Assembly (NCBI GenBank): GCA_026873275.1
Contig: JANTUC010000021.1
Coordinates: 1-64,000 of the forward strand
Direction: 5' to 3'
Length of the DNA: 64,000 nt
DNA from: Pseudopithomyces maydicus
Taxonomy: Eukaryota > Ascomycota > Dothideomycetes > Pleosporales > Didymosphaeriaceae
Shown here: piece by piece, positions 1 through 12,900 of the stretch
Position numbering within the stretch: position 1 is the stretch's first letter
How the letters are laid out: each line of letters starts with the position of its first letter
Notes under the pieces: generated by a model
What the model was told of the DNA's origin: nothing
The model's input: the letters and a program-made list of their open reading frames with translations, nothing else
The model's database searches: none
Translations under genes and position numbers: made by a program

Positions 1-64
1 TGTTTGATAGTTAGTTTTGTTCCGAAAAGTGTCAGGTGTGGTCCAAGGAATGGAGTGGTCTTAC

Positions 65-3000
65 CTCACTTGGGTCGTGTTCCTCACATCTACGAATGGC
101 AATATCCTCACCACGCAATACGGAATCGTCGCCATAACGCTGGTAGCTCATGGCCGTGTTGAACAGGCTACGACCTCCCAGCTGCAAGGCGTGCTGGACA
201 CTGGCCATAGAGCACAGTTGATTCGCACTGCTTTCAGTGCTGTCCGTTTGGGCTTTGCGTAGTGTCTCCAAAACACCCATGGAGCTTTGAACATTGGTAC
301 GGCATGTCAGCATGTTGATCGTGGGACCGACCATGTCGTTTATCTGATTGATTGGCAAATGTCGCCCCGAAGACAGGTAGCCGAAACATGGGTCTGTAGT
401 GTTCGAAAACATCCCCAATACCACAGCCCATGCGACCTGCACAACACTGAACGATGTAAGCTCGTGTTTGTAGCACAAGGCTCGCAACGCTGTCATGTCC
501 TCGGTGTGCGTGGGTGTTCGAAGGACTTCATCCGATCCATCGTCCATGGTGGAAATAGTTTTAGTCGGAAGCAAACATGGCTCCATTCCGGCGAGATAGT
601 TCGTCCAATAGCCGAGATACTTCTCTGAATCCTCTTGTTGGATCAACGAGATAAATTCACTGAAGAGTGGAGCAGTAGTGAACGTCTGGTTCTCAGAGTA
701 GGCGCTGATTAAATCGCGGTACAAGAGAGTGACTGAGTGACCATCGATGATTGCGTGGTTGATCTCGAGAATGCAATAGATTGATCCATCTGGAAGTTCG
801 TAGATGCTGAGGAAATGCTCCAGCCCATGTCGCTGCGCTTTGGAAGCGCCCACGTGCTGATTGAACAATTCCACATTGGTCATGGCGTGCTTGACTTGGA
901 CGTGCTTGAAGCCAGGATACTTGTTTTTCAACACGACCTGGGCTCCACCGGGTATACCAGGTAGATCCATTGCAAAGGCAGTGCGTAATGCACCATGACG
1001 CTTGACAACCGACTGCCACGCACGTCGTAGTCGGGTCACACAAACTTGGGACTTCCCAGGCGCTGCCGTTACCTGGAAAGCTGCGCGGACCCAGTAATTC
1101 TGGGGGGTAAGGATCTGGTTCATCAGGATGGCTTGCTGCATTGCCGAGCACCGATAGACATCCTCCACGTCCGAAAGCTGTGAGATACCGAGCCCAGGCA
1201 ACGTGACACTTGAGAAGTGATCAAGGCTAGCGTAGTCTTGGAAAGCCTTTGAGAAGTCGTGCAGAGTGTACATTGTGCTTGCGTTGTTTGCGAGCGCGAC
1301 GATGTCTTGCATTGTTGTCTTGTAATGCTCGATCCATTGGGAGATACGATCTTGATGCTTGATGTGTCGGTTGTACATGAAAGACACCATTGCCTTTCCA
1401 CCAACGACAGCGATGGATACAACGAAAGTGGCGAATCGCCCACCCTGTCGACTGACATCGAGGTCCTGGCTGTTGGGAGCATCGCATCGCCGGAACAGCG
1501 CGTCTTGTCTCTCGAACTGCTGGTAAAGACCTTGGTAGTTGACCAGGACCTCAGCTGGTGCTTGCATCTTGAAAGCCTCAATACCTTCGGGGTTATGGAA
1601 GCGCGACGTAAAGTACCCCCAACCTTTGTAGGGCAAGCTACGACGGCTATCCTTGGTCCTTCGAATCGTGTCGGAGAGATTTGCAGACTTGGTAGCGGAG
1701 TCCAAGGGCGATAGAGTCGTGAACCAACCAACAGTGCTGGAAAGATCGATCTGGTCGTTCCATGGCTCACGACCGTGGCCTTCGTTGAACATGGTAGGAA
1801 TATTCCTATCCTGGAAGATATCGCCGAACGAATGAACCAGACCAGCAAGGAACAGCTCTACCGGCTCAGTACGAAGCCCGGCGTTGGCTCTACCCAAGAT
1901 TGACGCTGTCGCTTGCGGGTCTAGAGTAAATTCATGCTTGACAATGTCCGACCAGGTGTTCAAATGGTTGTCAATTCCCCAGTACGAAGTCATAGGAGGT
2001 TGTATCTCGAAGGGCAGAACCGACTTTGGCGTAAGTTGGCTCTGGGCGAAAGTGCGTTGAAGCTGGCACCAGGATTGAAACGCCATTGTGTGAGAACTCT
2101 TCGTAGACCCTGTGAGAATCAACTGCTCCACGTCCTGCAGAATGATACGCCAGGAGATCAAATCGACGAACAGATGGTTCACGGTAATGAAGAACTTCTG
2201 TCCTGAACTGGTCTCGAATAGGTCTGCCGCAACGACAGGACCATGTTCGAAGTCCAGTGAATTTCGACTGGCCTCAATGGTCGATCCAATTGACTCCTCA
2301 CTCATAGGGCGATGGTGTTGCCACCGAAGCGACCCTAAGATATCCTCGGTGATATATTGACGCCAGGTGCCATCCGGTTGCTGTTTGATACGGGCTCGCA
2401 GCATAGCGTGCCTGTCGACAACAGCCTCCAAAGCCGATAGCATCACGCTAGGGGATACCGGCATGCTCAGTTGCAGATAGAAACATTGGTCGAAAACTTG
2501 CTCCTGCGTGGGGAAGGCCTGGATGAACATCTGTTGGATGGGCGATAGTTCAAACGGCACGTTGATCTGCTCCTCCACCAACGATCTGACGTCCAGCTTC
2601 GTCGATATGTCGGTCGTAGCCAGCTTAGCCAATGCTCTGATGTTCTTCCCTTTCACAATGTTTTGTGTGGTGAGGGTAATTCCTTCAGATCGACAGAGCG
2701 ACACGACCTGCATTGCGGAAATCGAGTCTCCTCCGAGCCTGAGAAGACTGTCATCAAGGCCGATGTCGGTAGGTTGAAGATTCAAAACACGGGCCCAGAT
2801 CGTTCGCAGTTGCTCTTCCATTTCGGTCTCAGGCTTGCGACTGACGCCATTATGCATCTTGCGCATTTGCGAAAGTTGCTGAGAAGAAAAGGAGGCACCA
2901 AGCTCTCGTAGCTTCTTGCGATCAGTCTTGCCTGAGGTCGTCATGGGTATCTGGTCAATAGGTATGTACATAGTAGGTACCATGTGACTAGGAAGTGACT

Positions 3001-4537
3001 GTTCGAGATGTTTCTCGATAGCCTGCACCATAGAGGTAAATTGAGTGAAAACTCCGCCGTTCTGGACAGTCTTCTGGTATTCGATGTACTGCGATTCCTC
3101 CAGACGGATGAAAGCTGCCAATGTCGCCTTTCCGCCATCAGGCGTGACGACTTCAACAATGGCATCATTGGTGGTCGAGGCGTATGAGCGGAGGTGATGC
3201 TCAATCTCTCCAAGCTCTACACGCTGTCCACGCACTTTGATTTGTCCATCGTTCTTTCGGCCCGCATACACCAAGTTATCGTCGGCGTCATACCGCACAA
3301 GATCACCTGTCTTGTATAGCCTCCCTTGCCGTCCGCGCTTCAACAACCATGCTGGATCATTGATGAAAGCAGCATTTGTCTTCTCCTCGTCGTTGAGGTA
3401 GCCACGCGCAAGGATAGGCCCCTCCACCAACAGCTCTCCAATCGCTCCGTGTGGCACCAGCTTGTTGTGATTCTCCGGGTCGACGAGCCAGTTCAACGAT
3501 GCGATCGGCTGTCCGATCAATCCTGATTTATACTCTCCCGAGTTTGGGGTGTTTTCCTTTTCGCGAACGAACCCGACACAGAAGACACAGCATTCCGTAG
3601 GTCCGTATCCGTTCATGGTTTGGACACTACCCCATCTGTCCCAATCCGCAGCACTCACTTTTTCTCCTCCTAGTACCAAGATCTGGAGGCATGGTATAGC
3701 ACTTGGATCGAGGAGTCGCGCGACGGAAGGGGTGAGAAACGTCCAGTTGACGTTCATGGTATTAATGGCCTTGACCAGATCATTGCGACGGTCAAAGTCC
3801 GATGGGATGCATATGCAACCCCCAAATAACATAGTTGTGATAATTTCGGCGATACAGGCGTCGAAGGTGTAAGAAGCGAACTGAAGGGCTCGAGTAGCAT
3901 TAGTAAAGCCAAACTTGCGTCCATGATTAATGCAGCTTGTCGAGACTGCGCGGTGCTCCAACACCACACCTTTCGGTACGCCTGTGCTGCCAGACGTGAA
4001 AATGGCATACGCAGCGTTATTCGATTCTGCTGCTGTACCAACCGCAGCCGCTGGTAGCTGGCTGACAAACTCCCGGTCGATGGTAACAATGTGGTCAGGC
4101 TGGGTCCAGAGAGCGGAGTGTTTTTTCGACACGAGTACAACCGTGGCCTTCGTTTGTTGAACGATTTCCTTGTGTCGAGTTGGATGATCTGGATCCAACG
4201 GTACAAACGCTCCTCCAGCTTTGAGCACCGCCAACATAGCAACAACCACCCACATCGATTTCTCAAAGCAAAGCGGAACGAATGTCTCAGGCGTAACGCC
4301 TAGCTGAACCAGGTGGCCCGCCACCTTGGTGGAAAGCTCATCCAACTCTCCGTACGTAATCTGTCCATCCCATGCGCAGATAGCTGGTGCGCTGGGTTTC
4401 TCCTGCACCTTCTTTCCAATGAGCGTGTGAATACATTCGTCAATGGTCTTCGGGACCGTGTTGTTCCAGAGCCATGACTTCGGAACGTTGTGACCAACCG
4501 GTCCTGGGGAGGGCGATGGCAGGTTCAGTTTTCCCAT
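65..4537 (-). CDS. Nonribosomal peptide synthetase, N-terminal part (A-T-E-C), runs off the left edge
   Basis: Loading half of an NRPS that assembles a peptide without a ribosome. Domains in order: adenylation (about residues 45-545; A3 motif TSGSTGVPKG near 181-190, GYGPTE at 310-315, YKTGD at 408-412), carrier (LGGDSIS 601-607, Ser-606 as phosphopantetheine site), epimerization (about 655-1090; EGHGRE 919-924, VGWFT 936-940) and condensation (from about 1125; NHAIIDG 1260-1266). A first module of A-T-E implies that the first residue is activated as an L-amino acid and epimerized to D. My reading of the ten-residue specificity code is DAAFVGGVFK; I cannot assign a substrate. Both His motifs begin with Asn, but the second, catalytic His remains. 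The open frame reaches base 32, but a good donor (GAG|GTAAGA) at base 65 lies just where the condensation domain should continue. So the gene is spliced and continues to the left. Confidence 0.93.
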
Positions 4538-7500
4538 TTTCGAGGTTTGTATTAGAGTATTGCGCCAAAATGAGTGTGTGAGTTAGACAATGTGTGAGCC
4601 TGAACGTGCGATAACTTCTAACCAAGGAAGCAGTGTAACTGATTATATCGAGAGATCAATGCGAAACCGACATCCCAGGAAAACAAACTTTTTCTAGCTT
4701 CAATACCTCCCTACTTGTGGGGCCGTGTTCGCCAGTGTAATAGCTCAAATTCGGTCAAGTGCGTATTGGGCCAGCACTGTTTCAATAGCCTCGTCTTGTG
4801 TGCGCAGAAAATCCAGCTGAGATGACCCGTCAATAACGCAGTATCCCAGATTAACAGCTGTCACATTGCATTCTGACCAATGCCCGTAGGTTTACATCTC
4901 TCTACCCCTATCTGACGCCACATTCCACATGGCTATTGCTGAACGGCGATGCATCACCACTCAACAACGTGCATGAAGTGCTAGGAAAGATACAGGACTT
5001 GGATCGATGTTGACGTAGCTAAAGCGGCAACTCATTGCACATCCGAGACGCGTTTGAACTGACGTGTTTATTAGGGCCAACTCTAATTTTTCTATGTAAC
5101 GGTTCTGAACTATGTATCGGGTGAAGCTAATCATATGCCGGCACCCTCCACTTGCTTCAACAAAAGAAGATCGACAAGTAATTGAGTTGATCTAGGCCAA
5201 CCCCTGTTATTGATCTACCTGAATGTTCCCGTAGGTAGAGGGTAGTATTGTATTAGCGAAATTGCCATAATGGACTGACGCGATGACAATTGCAAATCTA
5301 CCCGGTGGTTCGCCTAACACAGCTGCTTTTGACTGCCTACATGCTCTACAGAAGGATGAACTCATTGCCACGAACTCAATACGCTCGCACAAGGTGTATC
5401 GCTTTTTCTTCATGCGTCGAAGACTCGTGCCATCGTCAGGCACATCATTTTCTTATCTGTGACGCGATGAAGCGTTCACCATCTGTCGAGAGCGAGAGAC
5501 ATGCTCCCCCTGAGCCATCTGCAACATGCTGAAATCAGAATAGTCATTATGTCCGATATGCTCTCGAACTTTCTAGAATGAGCTCCAAGTTTGTGGGGGT
5601 CCAAAAAAGGTACAAAGCACTCGTGGTAATTTCCCAGGAAAGTACCAGGTGCGTGATTTTGGGCGCAAAAAGTCTACTTGATTGCCATACCACCACCAAG
5701 TACCAGGGGAATACCACACATGTTCGTATCGGATCCGAAGAAATGTTTCGTAGGTGCTTCATGTATATGCTGTGTCGCCTCGCTTCACTACCCTGCGTTT
5801 TTCCCCTTTACAAAAACCAACCAGTCGGGTAAGAAAACAAAGGTCTGGATTTCCGAGCCGGGAATTTACTTTGGTTCACGCACTGAAAACTCCAGCCACA
5901 CTTGTAAATAATTCTGGTCAAAACACAGCATTACAAGTGAGACTGTACATTGTGAGAAGATTTCTATCTCATGACAGGAGAAAACCCCAACGGACATATT
6001 CCATCCAATTGTACAACAGCAGAGAACTTGATGCGCCCAAATCCGGACCCATGTATGCGGGAAGGGCTTGGCTAGTCAGTGTGATGGTAGGCTAGTGCGG
6101 CATTAAGATCCGCGCGCCACAATTCGCGCATCCACAGACTTTCACCTTGGCTAGCTGAGCCGCTTCGGTTCAAGGCACAACTACCCGATATCGATATAAT
6201 ATGGAGGTACGTCATGCATAAACAGTCTGCAGTATGAACGACTTGTCGTACTTTGGACTGCGGGGTGTAAATTCTTTTCTCGCTAATCTGAGTCTTCATC
6301 CACTTTTCCTGCATGTAAGCGTCACGAAACGCAGGAGTAGGTACAGTAAGTTGGTTTTTGGCAGATCTTCATTTCTTGATGATCGGAATTTGGCAGGTGT
6401 ACAAATCAGGCATGCGTTCCGGGGACGACAGGTGACACTTCTACCAGGGTCCAGGTAAGGGTTTCCTGGTCTTTGACAGGTTTACGAAGACTAAGAAACA
6501 CGTGTATCGACAGAAGATCACAAGCTATGCCCATTTTGAAAAAGGGAAGGCTGGAATTGCCTGATATTGGGTGTTTCAGGTCTGGAGTGTTTCGATCCCA
6601 ATTTCATCGCGTCCTCTTAGATTTCAACCACAGAGCCTCGACTCTTCTATCCCAGTGATTGTTTCTCTGTAATAATTGAGAATAGGTGCGGTTTGTTGAC
6701 GGGGCTGATGAGAATGTAACATTTTAGATCTGAGATACGATCACCATGAGGGGAGCCACCAATAATCAAGTAGAACATCCAACAGCCGTGTAGAAAGTTG
6801 CATGAACCTTCTAGCCCCATGATTAGACTTTGTTCCATCAAATACGAAGTGGGTTGAGAGAGGGTTACGCGCATAACCCATGCTCGCTTTACCGTCCGAT
6901 GACACTGGCGGTTTGCCTATACATCTTCAACAGCACTGGTGGGATTGCCCTCCCCAACGTTCTCAAATTCAGGCATATCTGCCAGCGGTGAGTACCTCCA
7001 CCCTCAAAATTAGGTTTTTGTGGTCGACTTGTACATGCAACGATATAACAGTGGACCCCAAGATCGATCGATCGTTGGGTTTGTTAAGACGAGGGTCGTG
7101 AGCAACCTGAGCCATGAGATATTCGTCATAATCGGACAACTCCGATGATATATTCGGTTGATTGAGAGCGCTAACATCTTGACATGTGTAACTTGTCATC
7201 GAGATAAGCGAATGCCCCATTGCAAATGTGGCAAATTTCACTTACCCGTGTGGTAAACTTCTATAGTCCGATCGATTCGACCAAGGTATTCGAGATGGGA
7301 TTCTACCAAGGATTCCAGGCAGTTGTGGTTGGGGCTCGACTAGTCGAGCTGCATTGCATACATGCATGCGCTATTTTGGCTCCCCAGAATCCGCTCACAA
7401 GTTCCTGAGTCGTGGGGGTATTTCGACTATCCTTGGCCGGGTATATCTGAAGCTTTACAGAGACGTCGGATGCTATCGAGCATGAACACAGACTGTTAGG

Positions 7501-8621
7501 GCCATGGCATCTCTCCTTGGAAATATGAGGCTCGATCGAAGCCACGATTTTTTCTACATGCGTATGGCGTTATCGCCGTCGTGAAAGTAAACCTCGCGAG
7601 CGATTTACTATTGGATGATCATTCTAGCATTGACTGAAGAGCACCAAAGGAATGTATATAGCGTGCGGATGCTGGATGTCGTTGGTAGCCTCTCCTGTTC
7701 CAGTTCCTCTTCTCGTGTCTTCACAAATACCAAGTCTCAGGCTGAAGGTCCCAAATGTATCAGTAGACAGATTCGCGTGTGCGATGTAGCGTGAGTGCTG
7801 ACCAGTGATCGTCCGAGTGTGCGGGGAAATGAATTGTGCGAATGCGATGAGTGAACGAACTGAAAAGGAAAATTACCCCTCGTGAAACGAATCGTCCAGG
7901 GTATTAGTCGGAAGCGGAGTTTAGTCGCCTTGTCTAGCATAACAGGGCTGAGCGCACAGCCGCGTATCTGATGCGCCAATAGCCCGATCGCGGGCCGATC
8001 CTTGAAGCTCGCCAGCGCTCCCGTCTGGCCGCCCCGAGATCCCGAGATCAAAGTTTCGCTAAGAGCAATCCCTGGCTTGTTCTCACACCACATCCACCTC
8101 TAAATATACATAAGCTCCGACTACTAGCCCGTTGTAGCCTGTCTTCTCTGCACATGCTATTGCATTGAACTGTCTATTCACACTACATTCCCATCCCATG
8201 CAGAGATCAACAACGACAATCCGCAATACGACTCCTGACTCACTGCCTTTAAGCTTAGAGAACACAGTGATGCACCGGCAAACAATTTCAAGAGAGCCTT
8301 CGCATCGCAGTTATAATGATGCTGGCCACTCCAGGGCGATTTGCGACTCGTAAGGGGAACCCATGGTCGAAAGATGTATCCACTCCACGCTGAATTGAGG
8401 AGCGCATAGGGATGGTAAAATAATTTCCCAGTGACACATTGACGTGAACTTCAACTTTGCGACAGACCACCTAATCACGTGTTCGCCGAATGAACTTTGA
8501 ATTCCAGAGAACCAATGAAACAGTCAGATTAGTAGCAGGCTAGTATGATTAGGGTAATGCTGACGTATTACATCCTACTCAGCGAAGGATAACAACAAAA
8601 CGGGTATTATAGTTTGCACGC
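4538..8621. other. Gene-free stretch upstream of the NRPS
   Basis: About 4.1 kb with only short frames that lack protein-like composition, splice-consistent extensions or recognisable domains. The first several hundred bases on the NRPS side must carry its promoter. I see no transposon ends or tandem arrays. Confidence 0.5.
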
Positions 8622-9997
8622 CTATACGTGTCCCAGCACCTCTTGCGGTTGATATGCCTCTTCAAGATATCGCTCTTCTTCCTCTGTAAGCGTTTTGCCT
8701 TTTGCGGCCAGTGCTTCTTCAATGCGCTCAGGACTACTGAATCCAATGATAGGTGCCGTGACGCGACGGTTCAACCAGGCCAGAGCAACATGGCTCATAG
8801 GCCAGCCGCGCTGTTGTGAAATATGGCACACCCTTCGAATGATTTCTTCGTTGCTGGAGCTGTTGCTATGGTAGAATGCCCCATTGGGATTGATAGTGGA
8901 CCGCAACGTGCGTCCGTTTTGATCCGGGGGCGAGCAAGTTGTCCACTAGCCAATGGTGCCCACTGTCTCGGTATTAGCCAGTATCCCATTAGTAGATATC
9001 AGTGGACCGCAGAAGATGCTCACCGGTATCAATCCCACTCCAGTCATGTTGCAAAACTTGATCATCTCCCGCTCCTCTTCGCGATATAACAAGTTATAGT
9101 GGTTCTGCATCGAAATAAATTTGGTATAACCATATTTCTCCGCGGTGTGTTGTAGGTTCGCAAATTGATGTGTCCACATGGAACTCGCACCAAGATATCG
9201 AACCTTCCCAGATCTGACCAGATCATGCAGTGCCTCCATTGTTTCCTCCGGTGATACCGTTTCGTCGTAACGGTGAATTTGTAGAACATCGATATACGTC
9301 GTTCCCAGTCTTTCGAGTGAGGCTTCAACTGCGCTGAATATAGCGCCTCTTGAAAGTCCTGTTCGCAGGTTAGCACTCAACCAATACTCTGGGGGGTAAT
9401 AATGATCAAGACCTACCCCATTGATTGGCATAATCTTTGCTTTGACCAGCAAGACCGTCTTGCATGGTTATTCCCGAGCCTGGGTCATAATTCTCTGTAT
9501 CACACACCACGCGATAACATTTGGTCATAACCGTGAGCTTGCGACGGGGAATATTGTACGTTTTCATCGCTTTCCCCATGATTCTTTCGGATTCTCCATT
9601 AGAGTAGACATTTGCCGTATCCCACTATTGCTATGTAAGTATGATGTTTTCTCTCAGACAATCGAAATGACATATGACTTACTGTGTTGATGCCCCTATC
9701 GTACGCATATTTTAGCAACGGAAGGGCCTAGTCGGCAGGGTTATTTTTTTGAACAGTCGCAATGTGAGTTTCATCGTCGTCAAGAGCGAGTGTGCAAGAG
9801 ATGTAATTACAAACCTCTTTCTCGTTCAAAACCCATGGAAACCATTTCGAGCTTCCAACCTGAAGACCTCCCAGAATTGGGCTAGATACTCTCAGTCCAC
9901 TTTTTCCCACCTGACGAAATTCTACCTTCGTCGCCTGGATCGATCTTCTCAGTGCATCCGGCACGGACACAAACTTTGCCGCCGAGGATTTGCTCAT
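8622..9997 (-). CDS. Aldo/keto reductase, five exons, one frame break
   Basis: NAD(P)H-dependent reductase of the AKR superfamily, in the group that includes versiconal hemiacetal acetate reductase and yeast Aad-like enzymes. Exons read 9997-9815, 9727-9683, 9624-9417, 9358-9024 and 8962-8622. Each junction has GT..AG; the 58-nt third intron carries a TGCTAAC branch point, and splicing restores the consensus DYANQWGLSR. The catalytic tetrad is visible: Asp-78 and Tyr-83 (WDTANVY), Lys-111 (MTKCY) and His-174 (LQIHRYD). In the last exon the frame changes between GQLARP and TLRSTINPNG, with one base missing around the G5 run at 8926-8930; no intron fits there. The restored length is about 370 residues, normal for the family. 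Either a sequencing error or a recent frameshift. It lies 4 kb from the NRPS and could be a tailoring enzyme (inference). Confidence 0.85.
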
Positions 9998-12900
9998 TTT
10001 TAACCTGACTGAAAATAATGGCTTCTATCGCTACGTGGGGAGCTAATTATCTTATGTACATCATTGAAAATACAGCGTGACACTGATCTATACATTTGAG
10101 CGGCTGGATAAGCAATCTGAATGAACCGCGATGGGTCCCCACGCCGACAGTCACAGAGAGCGACCGAAAGTTTCTTCTTTTGCTAACGGAGACAGCTCCG
10201 ACCATATGGTATTTCATTTATGCAAACATGTCTTATTTCGTGTGAAGGGCTTGATAGAGAGCTTTAGAACCGTGTTGATTGATATTAGACTCTAATAGGT
10301 GGACTTAGAGCCAATCCGATCGCGATCTGTACCTAGGTGATGCTATAACTACGAGCGATTGTGGCAGCACCCAAGCCCTGTATACATGTCACGATCACCA
10401 TCGCATGTATCCAAGCAAGCTGAACATACTTCCCAAATGGTCTTTAGGAGTGGCCGATTTTCAAACACCCAAATACTTAGTGGAATAATGGTCAAGGTTT
10501 GTGGGCTAATGTGCAACAACTCCGACTTTACTATCAACCCATGATGTCTTCACTCTGCATGTCACCCTGCAAGCACTGAACGCAACTAGATGCAATGGCT
10601 TTGGCACGCCACCACGACTATAGTTTATAATGACCAATCATGTCTCAAAGCAGCAGCGCCAAACGCAGTCAGGTTGACGTGCTTTCCTTATGAGCATAAG
10701 CGCTGTCCCCGAGCGTTGTTATCGTTTCAACTCTCGCTTTGGTTTCGATAACAGCCCTGCCTAATCCGTTTCGTGTCTGAGTTTTTCTTACCAAACAAAA
10801 TGTAGCGCTTGGCTCATTGTTCATCTCAGTCAGAGACCGAGATTCCTTGAAGGCATGACTCTAGAACGCGATCACAATACCAACTGGGTTCAGGAGAGGT
10901 TCGAGACTGCTGCAGGGCAATGTAAGAGGCAGGTAGTACAGTTTACCCTGCGTGGTTTAAACCGTGCTCCATCGAACCATTGATCTACATGCGCCCCCCA
11001 ACAACTCGTATCCGATCCTGCATAACACTGGCGTCAGCAGATCATAATCTTCCGGAACAACAACCGAATATGCTCGCTACCCCCTGCGAACGTCATTTAC
11101 TGCGCAACCTCTATATCCTACCGGTGCGCGCCACACCCGGTTCAAGAATTTATCATTACGCTGGAAAGGCGCACGAGGCGACTGAGTTGTAAACGCTTGG
11201 ATGGATTGATGTTCACATGGTGAACAGTTTCATCATGCACAATCATGGGTGCGAAAAAGTAATTAAGTGCCGGGTTCCACTGCGGCAGCACGCGCGTCAA
11301 TTAGATGCATCGCAGTCATTCCCGGAGCCACGCGAAAGCATAATCAACGAAGTGTTAGCACCGGTCATATTACCTCTAAGTAGTGAATTCGACGCTTGCT
11401 ACACAGCAAGCATAGGTTTGGGGTGTTTCCGAGATTTCAATGCCACTAAATCTGCCCTGACAGGATACTTTCTTATCCCATGATACCTTTGTTTGCCCGC
11501 ACGCGAGGAACAAAAATTCCAACATCTGGATACTCTCTGTAATTTCAGTGAGCCCGCTGTGCGCAGGACTTGCAGAGGTTCTGTTCCTCAACACCAATTC
11601 CTAAGGTAGATCACTGGAATCATTTAGTGCTTCACAGTGCCATCTAGGACATTTTTCATTCAAAACTTCTTGTGTAGATAGATTGTATGGTAAGCCATGA
11701 TCCAGTCATCATTATCTGTCGGTAATGACTTTACAACATGAAGGCGCAGAGGATGATAGGAAAGCACAGAAGATGGTAAAGATACAGCAGGCAATGTAGT
11801 ATAATGCATTCTAGTTTGCATTTTAAGAGTCGGTGCGCTACTCAAAGACATTATAGGACAGACTGACGTCTACTTCTATCTTCTATCTCACGATCAGTGC
11901 CGAGTTTTTCTATGTCCATAGAATTCCATCACAGAAACTAGAGAATCACAACAGATGCTTCACGTAGCATATACTTTTGTATTTCATGAAAGCATACAAA
12001 GGCTGAAAACATGTTTCAGAACTAATAAGTGGCCACGACCCATTGAAGGTGGATTTCTACATGGTACAGTGAGTGACCTTGAAGGCAGGGCGCGGGTCAC
12101 GTTGAAGCACCGTCTGAATATGATGTCAATCGGAGGAACCCGCATTTTCGGAAGAAGATAATCATGCCTGGTCACGAAACAGTACCTCAGTGCGCGAGGT
12201 GTACAATGATGCGCATAGCGCGCACACACGCAGAGATCAGAGTCGCTCGCGCAATGACGTATGGTCGCCCAGCGTATCGTTTCAGCCGATTTACGAAGAG
12301 AAGAACGCCCATGAAGAGTTTAATTCTCCTTGGAATAAGCTAGGAAATTGGTCTGTAGGTTAAAGTTTCGCGGCAGTGCGGATGGTACCGCGGGCGGCTA
12401 GCCTGCCGAACCGTGGACGAAACCCCATCGACAATTGCACTTATTTTGAAATGCCGGATAGGCCATATCTTACTTCGTGGGTCTATTCATCCGAGAAAAA
12501 CATGCGGCACGAAGATCCGGCGGACGTAGCATGGGCTGGGTATGTGCGCTTAGGGCCAAACTATACTGTGCGGAAGGCTTTTCAGCCCTCGTATTCGGCC
12601 GTTGAAACCATGGCAGCATGAGCTCGCCCAATCAAGTTGGAAGAAACTCAGAATTCAAAAGCAGCGAACACGGTGAAAAACACCGAACACGTTGATTCGG
12701 ATGTGATATCGTGGGTTCGCAGATCATAGTTGAAAGTTGCATGTGGTAAAGGAAGGCAAGTGATTGGCGGAATACCCGGCTTTCAAATCAAACTATCGCG
12801 ACCTGGCGACGAGCAGAGGACGGCGATTCGAAGACACTACGTAAACGAAGTTTTGGAGTCCGAACATATGCCTAGAATCGACGAGGATCTGAATTGAGCA

